DNA of 11,541 bases, from NCBI GenBank assembly GCA_021157485.1, contig JAGGWO010000245.1, positions 1 through 11,541 of the forward strand, in the 5' to 3' direction. This DNA is from Sulfurimonas sp. GTDB taxonomy: Bacteria > Campylobacterota > Campylobacteria > Campylobacterales > Sulfurimonadaceae. Shown in pieces: positions 1 to 7,280 of this stretch (the first letter of the stretch is position 1; the number at the start of each line of letters is the position of its first letter). The notes beneath the pieces were generated by a model that worked only from the letters and a program-made list of their open reading frames with translations, made no database searches and had not been told where the DNA came from. Both the position numbers and the translations under genes were made by a program.

Positions 1-261
1 AAAGTTCCACATATGGGTTGGAATAGAATGTTTACAGAAAAACATCCACTATTTGAGAACTTAGACGAGGAACATTATCTCTATTTTGTGCATACTTATC
101 ATGTAAATTGTACAGACAAGAGCGATAGTATCGGAACAACAAACTATGGCTATGATTTTACATCTGCTGTGGCTCACGGGAATGTGTTTGGAATTCAACC
201 ACATCCAGAAAAAAGTCATGAAAATGGTTTACATATTTTAGAAAATTTTATTAACTTATAG
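1..261 (+). CDS. hisH: Imidazole glycerol phosphate synthase, glutaminase subunit HisH (3' end only)
   Basis: This is the C-terminal 86 codons of HisH; the reading frame is open from base 1 and the 5' end lies outside the window. HisH is the glutamine amidotransferase that releases ammonia from glutamine and passes it to HisF, in the fifth step of histidine synthesis. The visible part begins KVPHMGWN, a family hallmark, and ends with the PHPEKS segment, whose His and Glu complete the class I amidotransferase Cys-His-Glu triad; the nucleophilic Cys would lie upstream. A reading that starts at the internal ATG at 13 would be artificial, because the protein clearly continues upstream. The TAG stop is followed by hisA after only 10 bases, so the two genes are co-transcribed. 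Confidence 0.95.
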   Translation, partial: KVPHMGWNRMFTEKHPLFENLDEEHYLYFVHTYHVNCTDKSDSIGTTNYGYDFTSAVAHGNVFGIQPHPEKSHENGLHILENFINL

Positions 262-271
262 GAAAAACTTT

Positions 272-982
272 ATGACTTTATATCCGGCAATAGATTTAAA
301 AGATGGACAAGCGGTTAGACTTACAAAAGGTCTTATGGATAGTGCAAAAATTTACTCAAATGAGCCATATGAGCTTGTAAAAAAGTTTGAAGAGATGGGT
401 GCAGAGTGGGTTCACTTAGTTGACTTGAATGGTGCTTTTGCAGGTGAGCCAAAAAACTTGGACTCTATTATTAAAATTAGAGAAAATTGTAATGTAAAGC
501 TTGAGCTCGGTGGTGGTATTCGTGATGAAGCTACAATTAAAAAGATGCTTGAGATTGGAATTGATAGAATTATTTTAGGTTCAATTGCTGTAAAAGACCC
601 ACAGTTTGTAAGAGATATGGCATCAAAATACCCAATCGCTGTTGGAATTGATGCGATAGATGGTTATGTTGCTGTTGAGGGTTGGGGTGAAGTGAGTTCT
701 ATGAAAGCCACTGATTTAGCTCGTGAATTTGCAAACGCAGGTGTTGACGCTATTATCTGTACAGATGTTGGTAAAGATGGAACACTGAGTGGTGTAAATG
801 TTGAGTTTACACTAGATATAGCAAGAGCTAGTGGTGTGAGTACTATTGCAAGTGGTGGTGTTAAAGATGCATCTGATATTGAAGCCTTAATAGCTACTAA
901 AGAGGTTGACGGAGTAATCATTGGTAAGGCTTACTATGAGGGAACTCTCGACTTACCTAAAATGTTTAAACTACTAAATTAA
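272..982 (+). CDS. hisA: HisA, phosphoribosylformimino-AICAR phosphate isomerase
   Basis: HisA catalyses the Amadori-type isomerisation of ProFAR to PRFAR, the step just before the HisHF synthase. The 236-residue length is typical, and the protein reads as a complete (beta-alpha)8 barrel. Expected catalytic positions are present: Asp8 in the opening LYPAID strand, Asp127 in VGID, and Thr164 in IICTD, matching the numbering known for Thermotoga HisA. Phosphate-binding loops are visible as LGGGI (79-83) and ASGGV (193-197), with IIGKAYYEG near the C-terminus. The ATG is preceded by AGGAAAA at 260-266, which overlaps the hisH stop codon; this suggests coupled translation. Nothing is odd about it. 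The next gene, cheY, is 70 bases away with its own promoter-like sequence, so hisA probably ends its operon. Confidence 0.97.
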   Translation: MTLYPAIDLKDGQAVRLTKGLMDSAKIYSNEPYELVKKFEEMGAEWVHLVDLNGAFAGEPKNLDSIIKIRENCNVKLELGGGIRDEATIKKMLEIGIDRIILGSIAVKDPQFVRDMASKYPIAVGIDAIDGYVAVEGWGEVSSMKATDLAREFANAGVDAIICTDVGKDGTLSGVNVEFTLDIARASGVSTIASGGVKDASDIEALIATKEVDGVIIGKAYYEGTLDLPKMFKLLN

Positions 983-1002
983 TAGTAAAACAAACAAAAT
1001 TT

Positions 1003-1011
1003 TGCTATTAT
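1003..1011 (+). promoter_or_regulatory. Probable extended -10 promoter for the cheY-prmA-ftsH operon
   Basis: The 70-base gap between hisA and cheY contains TGCTATTAT, which matches the extended -10 form TGnTATAAT with one mismatch and sits behind a T-rich run. This is the usual housekeeping promoter form in Campylobacterota, where -35 boxes are poorly defined. Transcription would begin near 1018, leaving a leader of about 35 bases before the TTG start of cheY. The assignment is by eye only. The same bases form one arm of an inverted repeat (981-990 with 1000-1009). Confidence 0.55.
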
Positions 1012-1052
1012 TATAGTTATAAAAATATACAAATTATTTAAAAGGATTTCAA

Positions 1053-1427
1053 TTGAAATTACTTGTTGTTGATGACAGTTCTACAATGCGTCGTATTATT
1101 AAAAATACTTTAGCTCGCCTCGGTTACAAAGATATACTTGAAGGTGCTGATGGTGTTGAGGGTTGGGCTCAAATGGATGCTAATCCAGATATCGATATGT
1201 TAATTACGGATTGGAATATGCCAGAGATGAATGGTCTTGAACTTGTTCAAAAAGTTCGTGCAGATGAACGTTTCAAAGATACTCCAATTATCATGGTTAC
1301 AACCGAAGGTGGAAAAGCAGAGGTTATTACTGCTCTTAAAGCAGGTGTAAATAACTACATCGTTAAACCATTTACTCCTCAAGTACTAAAAGAAAAACTT
1401 GGTGCTGTTATGGGTGTCGCTGAGTAA
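1053..1427 (+). CDS. cheY: CheY chemotaxis response regulator
   Basis: This is a 124-residue single-domain receiver. When phosphorylated by CheA it binds the flagellar switch and changes rotation. All signature residues are present: acidic pair Asp7-Asp8, phosphoacceptor Asp53 in ITDWNMPEMNG, Thr83, the switch aromatic Tyr102 and Lys105 in NYIVKPF. The DWNMP and VTTEGGKAEV segments are characteristic of true CheY rather than a generic receiver. The start is TTG at 1053, supported by AAAGGA at 1041-1046 with a 6-base spacer; the next in-frame ATG (codon 12) would remove the first beta strand and both acidic residues. The stop overlaps the prmA start as TAATG. I recall the order cheY-prmA-ftsH as conserved in Helicobacter and Campylobacter. 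Confidence 0.96.
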   Translation: MKLLVVDDSSTMRRIIKNTLARLGYKDILEGADGVEGWAQMDANPDIDMLITDWNMPEMNGLELVQKVRADERFKDTPIIMVTTEGGKAEVITALKAGVNNYIVKPFTPQVLKEKLGAVMGVAE

Positions 1428-2254
1428 TGCAAGATCACTACTATGAGTTAGTAGTAAAAGTTTCATCTCACCACTCACTTTTCTCAGATTTTTTATCAGA
1501 TACAGTTCCTGTCGGTTTTGAAGAGACCGATGAGGGTTTTATTATAAGAAGTGAAGATGAACTGGATACTATTGTCTGGGGGCTAGAGCAGTTCACTGAA
1601 GCACTTAACAAAGCTCTTAATGAAACAATTGAGCTTGAATGTGAGCAGAGTAAACTCAAAAATAGTGACTGGGTTGAGGTTTATCAAAAAAGCATCTCTC
1701 CTCTTGCTATCGATAAATTCTATATTCATCCAACTTGGGATGAACCAAGTAAAGAGTTGATAAATATCGCTATTGATCCAGCACTTGCGTTTGGGACTGG
1801 ACATCACCCCACAACAGCATCATCTCTAAAAGCTATTTCAAGATATGTAAAAGAGGGTGATAGTGTTATAGATGTGGGTTGCGGTAGCGGAATATTAGGC
1901 ATCGGAGCTATGAAGCTTGGCGCAATTGTTGATGCTTGTGACACTGACCCTGTTTCTGTAGAGAACTCTATAGGTAATGCAAAATTAAATAACTTAGAAT
2001 TTGCAACTATCTGGGAAGGTTCGTGCTCCCTTACTGATTCGAAATATGATATTGTCGTAGCAAATATAGTCGCTGATGTACTGACTTTTATAGCTAAAGA
2101 TTTAAAAAACGCGATGAAAAAAGATGCAGTCTTAATTCTCTCTGGAATTTTAGATAAGTATGAAACAAAAGTTTTAAATTTCTACAAAGACTGTAAAATA
2201 GTAGAAAGAATTGCCCAAGATGAGTGGGTAACATTAGTCTTAAAACAAAAATAG
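1427..2254 (+). CDS. prmA: PrmA, ribosomal protein L11 methyltransferase
   Basis: This SAM-dependent enzyme methylates lysines and the N-terminal amine of ribosomal protein L11. The 275-residue protein has the two-part PrmA layout: an N-terminal substrate-recognition domain (about 1-95) and a Rossmann methyltransferase domain. Visible motifs are FGTGHHPTT (122-130, a PrmA hallmark), SAM motif I VIDVGCGSG (147-155), the acidic end of the second strand in CDTDP (171-175), ANIVADVL (212-219), SGI (239-241) and the closing EWVTLVL. The ATG shares its first base with the last base of the cheY stop codon, so translation is likely coupled. ftsH follows after 15 bases. L11 methylation is dispensable in E. 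coli; its placement beside cheY appears to be a lineage-specific gene order, not a functional link. Confidence 0.96.
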   Translation: MQDHYYELVVKVSSHHSLFSDFLSDTVPVGFEETDEGFIIRSEDELDTIVWGLEQFTEALNKALNETIELECEQSKLKNSDWVEVYQKSISPLAIDKFYIHPTWDEPSKELINIAIDPALAFGTGHHPTTASSLKAISRYVKEGDSVIDVGCGSGILGIGAMKLGAIVDACDTDPVSVENSIGNAKLNNLEFATIWEGSCSLTDSKYDIVVANIVADVLTFIAKDLKNAMKKDAVLILSGILDKYETKVLNFYKDCKIVERIAQDEWVTLVLKQK

Positions 2255-2269
2255 GAAATAAAAAATATA

Positions 2270-4279
2270 ATGCAAAATAACGATAAAAATAATAACGACA
2301 ATAATTTTTTTAATAAAAATCCATTAATTACATTTGCAATTTTTTCAGTTGTTGTAATTTTACTTTTTAAAGTAATGGTTGGGGAAGGTTCTGGCGCTAA
2401 TAATGCAATGGGTGCATCTAACACTAGAACTAAACAAGTTAGTTACTCTGAGATGAAGTCTCTTGTTGATTCTAAAAGTGTTAAAAAAGTTGAGATAGGA
2501 CAGAGTTATATTAAAGCAACTTCAACTGATGGTGCATTTGTTTATACTACTAGAATAGTTAAGGGTGATACAAAACTTGTTGATGCACTAGATAAACAAG
2601 GTATTGAGTATGCTGGTTTTAGTGAAACAAACTGGTTTACAGAGATGTTTGGATGGTTATTTCCATTTTTAATTATAATCGGTATTTGGATGTTTTTCGC
2701 TGGAAGAATGCAAAAAAGTATGGGTGGCGGTATCCTTGGTATGGGTAACTCTAAAAAGATGGTTAACTCTGAAAAACCAGATACTAAGTTTGATGATGTT
2801 GCTGGTGTTGAAGAGGCAAAAGAAGAAGTTCAAGAGATAGTTGACTTTCTGAAATATCCAGGACGTTATGTAGAGATTGGTGCGAAGATTCCTAAAGGTG
2901 TCCTTCTTGTTGGTTCTCCGGGTACTGGTAAAACACTTCTTGCAAAAGCTGTTGCAGGTGAAGCTGATGTTCCATTTTTCTCTGTAAGTGGTTCAAGCTT
3001 TATAGAGATGTTTGTAGGTGTAGGTGCGGCTCGTGTTCGTGATTTGTTTGAGCAAGCCAAAAAAGATGCTCCAAGTATTATCTTTATAGATGAGATTGAT
3101 GCTATTGGTAAGAGTCGTGCTGCTGGTGGTATGATGGGTGGAAATGATGAGCGTGAGCAGACTCTAAATCAACTTCTTGCTGAGATGGATGGTTTTGGTA
3201 CTGATACTCCAGTAATCATTTTAGCTGCAACAAACAGACCTGAGGTTTTAGATGCGGCACTTCTTCGTCCCGGACGTTTTGATAGACAAGTTCTAGTTGA
3301 TAAACCAGACTTTGAAGGTCGTATTAAAATTCTAAAAGTGCATATGAAAAATGTAAAAATGGATTCGGATGTTCAAATAGAAGAGATAGCTCGTTTAACA
3401 GCAGGATTAGCTGGTGCTGATTTGGCAAATATCATTAATGAAGCTGCACTCTTAGCAGGTAGAAAGAGTCAAAAAACTGTAAAACAGAGTGACCTTTTTG
3501 AATCAGTTGAGCGTGCTATTGCAGGACTTGCTAAAAAATCACGTCGTATTAACCCTAAAGAGAAAAAAATAGTTGCTTACCATGAGAGTGGACATGCACT
3601 TTTAGCTGAGACAACAGTTGGTGCTAAAAAAGTATCTAAGGTTTCTATTGTTCCTCGTGGACTTGCTGCTCTTGGATATACACTCAATAAACCAGAAGAA
3701 GATAAGTTTATGATGCAGAAGCATGAACTTTGGGCTGAAGTAGATGTTCTTCTAGGTGGTCGTGCGGCAGAACAAGTGTTCATTGGTGAGATTTCAACTG
3801 GTGCAGGTAATGATTTAGAGCGTGCGACTGATATTATAAAGTCTATGGTTCAGACTTACGGTATGAGTGATGTAGCTGGACTTATGGTTCTAGAAAAAAG
3901 TAGACAATCTTTTATAGGTGGTCAACAACAAGCTACACGTGAGTATAGTGAGAAGATGGCTGAAGATACTGATACATTCATTAAAGCATCTTTAGAAGAG
4001 CATTACACATTTGTTGTAGCTAGACTTGAAGAGTATAGAGATGCTATTGAGTCTATGGTAGCCCTTCTTTATAAAAAGGAAAATATTACTGGTGATGAAG
4101 TGAGAAATATTATCATTGACTTTGAAAAAGAGAATGATATAGAATCTAAAATTACTGAAAATACAGATGATATAGAATCTGAACTAAAAGTAGATGCATC
4201 TATGTCAGAAAAAGAGGCTGAGCTTGAGTCTGAGAATAAGTCAGACAAAGATGACAGTGAGCAAAGTGATGAAAAGTAA
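2270..4279 (+). CDS. ftsH: FtsH ATP-dependent zinc metalloprotease
   Basis: FtsH is the membrane-anchored AAA+ protease that extracts and degrades membrane and short-lived cytosolic proteins as a hexamer. In order, the 669 residues show: a short Asn/Lys-rich N-terminus, membrane helix 1 (about 18-37), a small periplasmic domain, membrane helix 2 (about 128-145), Walker A GSPGTGKT (215-222), pore loop FVGVG (248-252), Walker B IIFIDEID (270-277), second region of homology with arginine fingers (321-339), zinc site HESGH (438-442) and third ligand Asp515 in [10 protein letters not shown]. The tail from about 619 is very acidic and contains a short near-duplication (DIES at 623 and 634, encoded by an identical 12-base repeat at 4136-4147 and 4169-4180). 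The Shine-Dalgarno AGGAAA at 2253-2258 overlaps the prmA stop, with a longish 11-base spacer. The 3' end overlaps the next gene by 11 bases. Confidence 0.98.
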   Translation: MQNNDKNNNDNNFFNKNPLITFAIFSVVVILLFKVMVGEGSGANNAMGASNTRTKQVSYSEMKSLVDSKSVKKVEIGQSYIKATSTDGAFVYTTRIVKGDTKLVDALDKQGIEYAGFSETNWFTEMFGWLFPFLIIIGIWMFFAGRMQKSMGGGILGMGNSKKMVNSEKPDTKFDDVAGVEEAKEEVQEIVDFLKYPGRYVEIGAKIPKGVLLVGSPGTGKTLLAKAVAGEADVPFFSVSGSSFIEMFVGVGAARVRDLFEQAKKDAPSIIFIDEIDAIGKSRAAGGMMGGNDEREQTLNQLLAEMDGFGTDTPVIILAATNRPEVLDAALLRPGRFDRQVLVDKPDFEGRIKILKVHMKNVKMDSDVQIEEIARLTAGLAGADLANIINEAALLAGRKSQKTVKQSDLFESVERAIAGLAKKSRRINPKEKKIVAYHESGHALLAETTVGAKKVSKVSIVPRGLAALGYTLNKPEEDKFMMQKHELWAEVDVLLGGRAAEQVFIGEISTGAGNDLERATDIIKSMVQTYGMSDVAGLMVLEKSRQSFIGGQQQATREYSEKMAEDTDTFIKASLEEHYTFVVARLEEYRDAIESMVALLYKKENITGDEVRNIIIDFEKENDIESKITENTDDIESELKVDASMSEKEAELESENKSDKDDSEQSDEK

Positions 4280-4901
4280 TTTACTCCCAATATCAAGTGC
4301 TGGATTTAAATATGTAGCATCTGCTTTTTTAGCATTTCTAATCTTTTTGATTTTTGATATTGAGTTTTTAGCGCTTTTCTCTTTTATTTTACTTCTTGCT
4401 TTTGGGTTTATATTTAGAAATCCAGAGAGAGAAGTCCCGTCATTTGAAAAAAATTCTTTAGTCTCCCCAGTTGATGGAAGTGTTATATCTATAGAAGATA
4501 TTGGAGATTCTGAGTATGCTTATAAACTTGAAATAGATTCTACCTACTTAAATGTAGGTGTTTTAAGAACACCTCTTGATGCTACTTTACAAAGTGTAGT
4601 AAAAAGAAGAGGTGCGCGTTTATCAAGCAGTTCTACTTTGTCTGAAGATATTAACGAAAACGCAGAGCTTATCTTTGTTGATGAAAACTCAAATAGTGTG
4701 AAAATTGTACATCAACTAAAAAGAAGTTTTGATGATATTAGTCTAGATGTTAAAAATAGTCAAAATGTTAAACAGGCTTCTAGATATGGTGTTATGATAA
4801 ATGGAACAACTACAATTTATTTACCTAAAAACTTTAGACTTAATGTTACTATTGGCAGTGAACTTGAAGGTTCACAAACTCTTATAGGTTACTTTTCTTA
4901 G
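4269..4901 (+). CDS. Membrane-anchored phosphatidylserine decarboxylase-like protein, probably catalytically inactive
   Basis: The 210-residue protein has two hydrophobic helices (about 13-30 and 31-48), then FRNPERE (49-55) and SPVDG (66-70), which match the FFRDPER and APADG segments of Psd/archaetidylserine decarboxylases. Two positions expected for activity differ. Where the family has V-H-V-N-R-x-P, this protein has VGVLRTP (96-102), so the His is Gly. Where short Psd enzymes have FGSR with the self-cleaving, pyruvoyl-forming Ser, this one has INGTTTIYLP (177-186), so Ser appears to be Thr. It is therefore probably not an active decarboxylase, although my alignment is by eye. I recall related 'Psd-like' proteins after ftsH and before pssA in Campylobacter and Helicobacter; pssA is not next here. 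I chose the ATG at 4269 (11-base overlap with ftsH) over the in-frame ATG at 4194, which lies deep inside ftsH and adds an unrelated charged leader. GTG at 4266 is also possible. Confidence 0.8.
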   Translation: MKSNLLPISSAGFKYVASAFLAFLIFLIFDIEFLALFSFILLLAFGFIFRNPEREVPSFEKNSLVSPVDGSVISIEDIGDSEYAYKLEIDSTYLNVGVLRTPLDATLQSVVKRRGARLSSSSTLSEDINENAELIFVDENSNSVKIVHQLKRSFDDISLDVKNSQNVKQASRYGVMINGTTTIYLPKNFRLNVTIGSELEGSQTLIGYFS

Positions 4902-7227
4902 TATTTTTTTCTACAAAGAGTTCATCTTCATCTATTTCAAAGTCAAAAAACTTTGATCTAAATGAGTTGTTTTGAATTCTAGAGAGTTGAATTGTCGCCC
5001 CCTTATTATTTTTAATCTCAAGGTAGAGTAGAGCAAGTGCATATCTGCTCTCATAAAAACTCCCATCTTTCATTTTAGATAACTCAAGCAGTGCTATTGC
5101 ATTTTCATGATGCCCAGCAGCTGTTGATGCTACAGCACCAAGATAGAGTGTGTAAGCATCACGAATCTTCATTTCATCTATTAGATGGTTGTAGTGAGTG
5201 TATGACTCCTCATATTGTTTGTCATAGAGTGATGCTAATGCTAAAGCACTCTCTATCTCATGGGTGTCCTCTGTTGTGCTCTCTAATACACTTTTTAGCT
5301 GTTCTCTTAAGAAGTAGAGTTTACCAGTAATCAGGGTTTGTTGTATGTATAGATATCTTGTGATGTATGGACCAAAATATAGGTCATTAAAATTAAATTT
5401 TTGACTTTTAAGATAGTTTAGTACTTTTGATGCGTACTGTGTAGTTTTTAAATCATAGCAAGTTGCATCGATATTCATCATATGAGGTAAAATGTCATTT
5501 GGAAGAAGTATAGTGAGTTTTGTAGCTGATTTTTTTGCAACATCTATCATCCCTAGCTTAAGGGAAATTATAGTATTTAGTGCAAGATAAAGAGGTCTCT
5601 GTTTGTAGTCATTATCTAGCCAATTAACTGCTGATATAAAGTTGTTATCACTGATATGCAGCAGAGTTCTATAGAGATCCATCTCTTCGCTTGCTTCTTC
5701 ATTAGCCATAGAGTCTGTGAGAATTGATTTTAGTTTAAAGTTCTCTCTGTTGATAAGCTGACCTGTTAAAATTGTATATACACCAGATAGATAGTTTTTA
5801 GCATCTAGGTGATATGAGCGGATAAAGTGTTCATGAGCCTGTACCATATTACCCATCTGTGCATATGTAAGTGCAAGGTTGTAGTGAAGAATTGAGTGTT
5901 TAGGTTGAATCTTAACTAGTTTTTGTAGATCCTCATTAGCGTCTCTTATTTTGAATAATAGTGCTTTTTTTATAGCTTTAGTAATACCAATATTTACACT
6001 TGAAGATGAAGCACTCTTCTTTAGGTACTCTTGTGCAGACTCTATGTTATCAATATAGATACTTGCGTTTCCTTTTCTAATGTAGCTGATAGTCTGGTTT
6101 GCATTAAATACTTTATACGGGGAGAAGTAAAATATTTTTTGATAGTTTAGATTCTTTGAACTAGCTATATTTCTTCTATACTCTTTTTGCGCTTTTTTAG
6201 CATCAAAAAGAGACTCTTTTAGATGTACTCTAATAGGATAGTGTTTATATACTTCTTCGGGAAACATATCCGTAACATTTTTTATCTCTTTAGTCGCGCT
6301 GGAGATTCGACCAGCTTTTAAATTTATAAGACCAAGAGCGAGTTGGGCTTTTACAGGTTGTATATTTTTGAGAATAGCTTCATTTAAGTGGTTGATTGCC
6401 AATGTAAAATCACCAACTCTGGCATAAAGAAGAGCTATACTGAAATCATCATAATCTTCAAGATTTTTTTCCATAACTTCAATTGCATCATAATCATTGC
6501 CAAACATAGCATTTATTTTAGCACTAAGATCTTTTTGAACTAATGGATACTCATCTGAAGTCCTGTTTTTTAGTGCACTCAGAGCTTCAAGATAGTTGTT
6601 GTTATAGTAGCTTATGAGAGCATAGTAGTATGAGTAGAGTGGTGAGTCTATCTCACGTGAGAGATAGGCATGCGCTAAATCTATATAGTATCTGAAACTC
6701 TCTTTATCATTTAAATGCAGTGAACATACCGCTGCGTTTATAGCACTTACACATCTTTTTTCATCATTTTGTATAGCTTTTTGAAATGTATTTAAGGCTA
6801 GTTGATACTGCTCGTTTTTCAGTTGAGCTACTCCAAGATTATATTGAGAGATTGCTTCACTGTATTGTGCTATTTTTTCATATAAAAAGAGTGCTTCATC
6901 TTTTGAACCATTAGAGTAAAGATAGTTTGCTTTTGCTATCATGCTCTCTAATCTGCTTGTTTCTATTTGCTCTTTTGGAGTCTCATCGAGTTTCTCCTCT
7001 ATTAAATCCATACTTGCAATTTTTTCTTCATCTGAAGAGTTTAAAACAACTATGAGAGTGGCGAAAATAATTATAATCAGAAGAGTTGCAATAGCCCCAA
7101 AGATAATATTTTTTTTCTTATTTGAGTCCTCATCATCTATATTTAGATTGGCCTGAGTAGAATCATTGTCAATTTGGGCAGCTTCGCTGTCTTCTATGAT
7201 TATAATATCTTCTATTGCTTCAGCCAT
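4882..7227 (-). CDS. pflB: TPR-repeat inner-membrane protein, PflB-like flagellar motor scaffold
   Basis: This is a 781-residue protein with an acidic cytoplasmic N-terminus (1-36), a KKK stretch, one membrane helix (about 41-63), then about 700 residues of tetratricopeptide-type helical repeats, presumably periplasmic. Clear repeat units lie at about 95-155 (SNGSKDEALFLYEKI, then LKNEQYQLALNTFQKAI), again around the YNLALTYAQMGNMVQAHEHF segment, and near the C-terminus (AAGHHENAIALLEL). PflB in Campylobacter jejuni is a TPR protein of similar size with one membrane helix that forms part of the periplasmic motor scaffold for stators. I recall that gene lying beside serS in both Campylobacter and Helicobacter, and serS is nearby here. 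A sigma-54 promoter precedes the gene. The ATG at 7227 is chosen because AGGG lies 6 bases upstream; a TTG at 7233 would abut the Shine-Dalgarno. The fold is certain, the PflB name an inference. Confidence 0.7.
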   Translation of the reverse strand: MAEAIEDIIIIEDSEAAQIDNDSTQANLNIDDEDSNKKKNIIFGAIATLLIIIIFATLIVVLNSSDEEKIASMDLIEEKLDETPKEQIETSRLESMIAKANYLYSNGSKDEALFLYEKIAQYSEAISQYNLGVAQLKNEQYQLALNTFQKAIQNDEKRCVSAINAAVCSLHLNDKESFRYYIDLAHAYLSREIDSPLYSYYYALISYYNNNYLEALSALKNRTSDEYPLVQKDLSAKINAMFGNDYDAIEVMEKNLEDYDDFSIALLYARVGDFTLAINHLNEAILKNIQPVKAQLALGLINLKAGRISSATKEIKNVTDMFPEEVYKHYPIRVHLKESLFDAKKAQKEYRRNIASSKNLNYQKIFYFSPYKVFNANQTISYIRKGNASIYIDNIESAQEYLKKSASSSSVNIGITKAIKKALLFKIRDANEDLQKLVKIQPKHSILHYNLALTYAQMGNMVQAHEHFIRSYHLDAKNYLSGVYTILTGQLINRENFKLKSILTDSMANEEASEEMDLYRTLLHISDNNFISAVNWLDNDYKQRPLYLALNTIISLKLGMIDVAKKSATKLTILLPNDILPHMMNIDATCYDLKTTQYASKVLNYLKSQKFNFNDLYFGPYITRYLYIQQTLITGKLYFLREQLKSVLESTTEDTHEIESALALASLYDKQYEESYTHYNHLIDEMKIRDAYTLYLGAVASTAAGHHENAIALLELSKMKDGSFYESRYALALLYLEIKNNKGATIQLSRIQNNSFRSKFFDFEIDEDELFVEKNTKKSNL

Positions 7228-7233
7228 TAACAA

Positions 7234-7237
7234 CCCT
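7234..7237 (-). promoter_or_regulatory. Shine-Dalgarno site that fixes the TPR gene start
   Basis: On the minus strand AGGG is followed by a 6-base spacer and ATG at 7227-7225. An in-frame TTG at 7233-7231 directly touches the AGGG and is too close to serve as the start. Confidence 0.7.
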
Positions 7238-7264
7238 GTTTAATCTTTGTAATACTCTGTGTAA

Positions 7265-7280
7265 AGCAATTAAAGTACCA
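7265..7280 (-). promoter_or_regulatory. Probable sigma-54 (RpoN) promoter of the PflB-like TPR gene
   Basis: On the minus strand the sequence is TGGTACTTTAATTGCT. Compared with the sigma-54 consensus TGGCAC-N5-TTGCW it differs only at C-to-T in the -24 box, and the GG-to-GC spacing is exactly right. It also resembles the GGAAC...TTGCTT form of known RpoN flagellar promoters in this phylum. Transcription would begin near 7254, giving a leader of about 26 bases that contains the AGGG Shine-Dalgarno. The element begins at the base after the stop codon of the HD-GYP gene. Sigma-54 with FlgR drives hook and basal-body genes in Campylobacterota, which fits a motor scaffold gene. Assigned by eye. 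Confidence 0.7.

Noticed and set aside
2866..3783. Minus-strand open frames within ftsH (2866-3060 and 3577-3783).
   Set aside because: They mirror strongly conserved FtsH coding sequence, have low-complexity translations and lack ribosome sites.
4194..4268. Longer version of the Psd-like protein starting at the ATG at 4194.
   Set aside because: The extra 25 residues lie wholly within the FtsH tail, are unrelated to the family, and would put a charged leader before the membrane helix; 4269 gives a normal short overlap.
7228..7233. TTG at 7233 as the start of the TPR gene.
   Set aside because: It directly abuts the AGGG ribosome site, leaving no spacer, whereas ATG at 7227 has a 6-base spacer.
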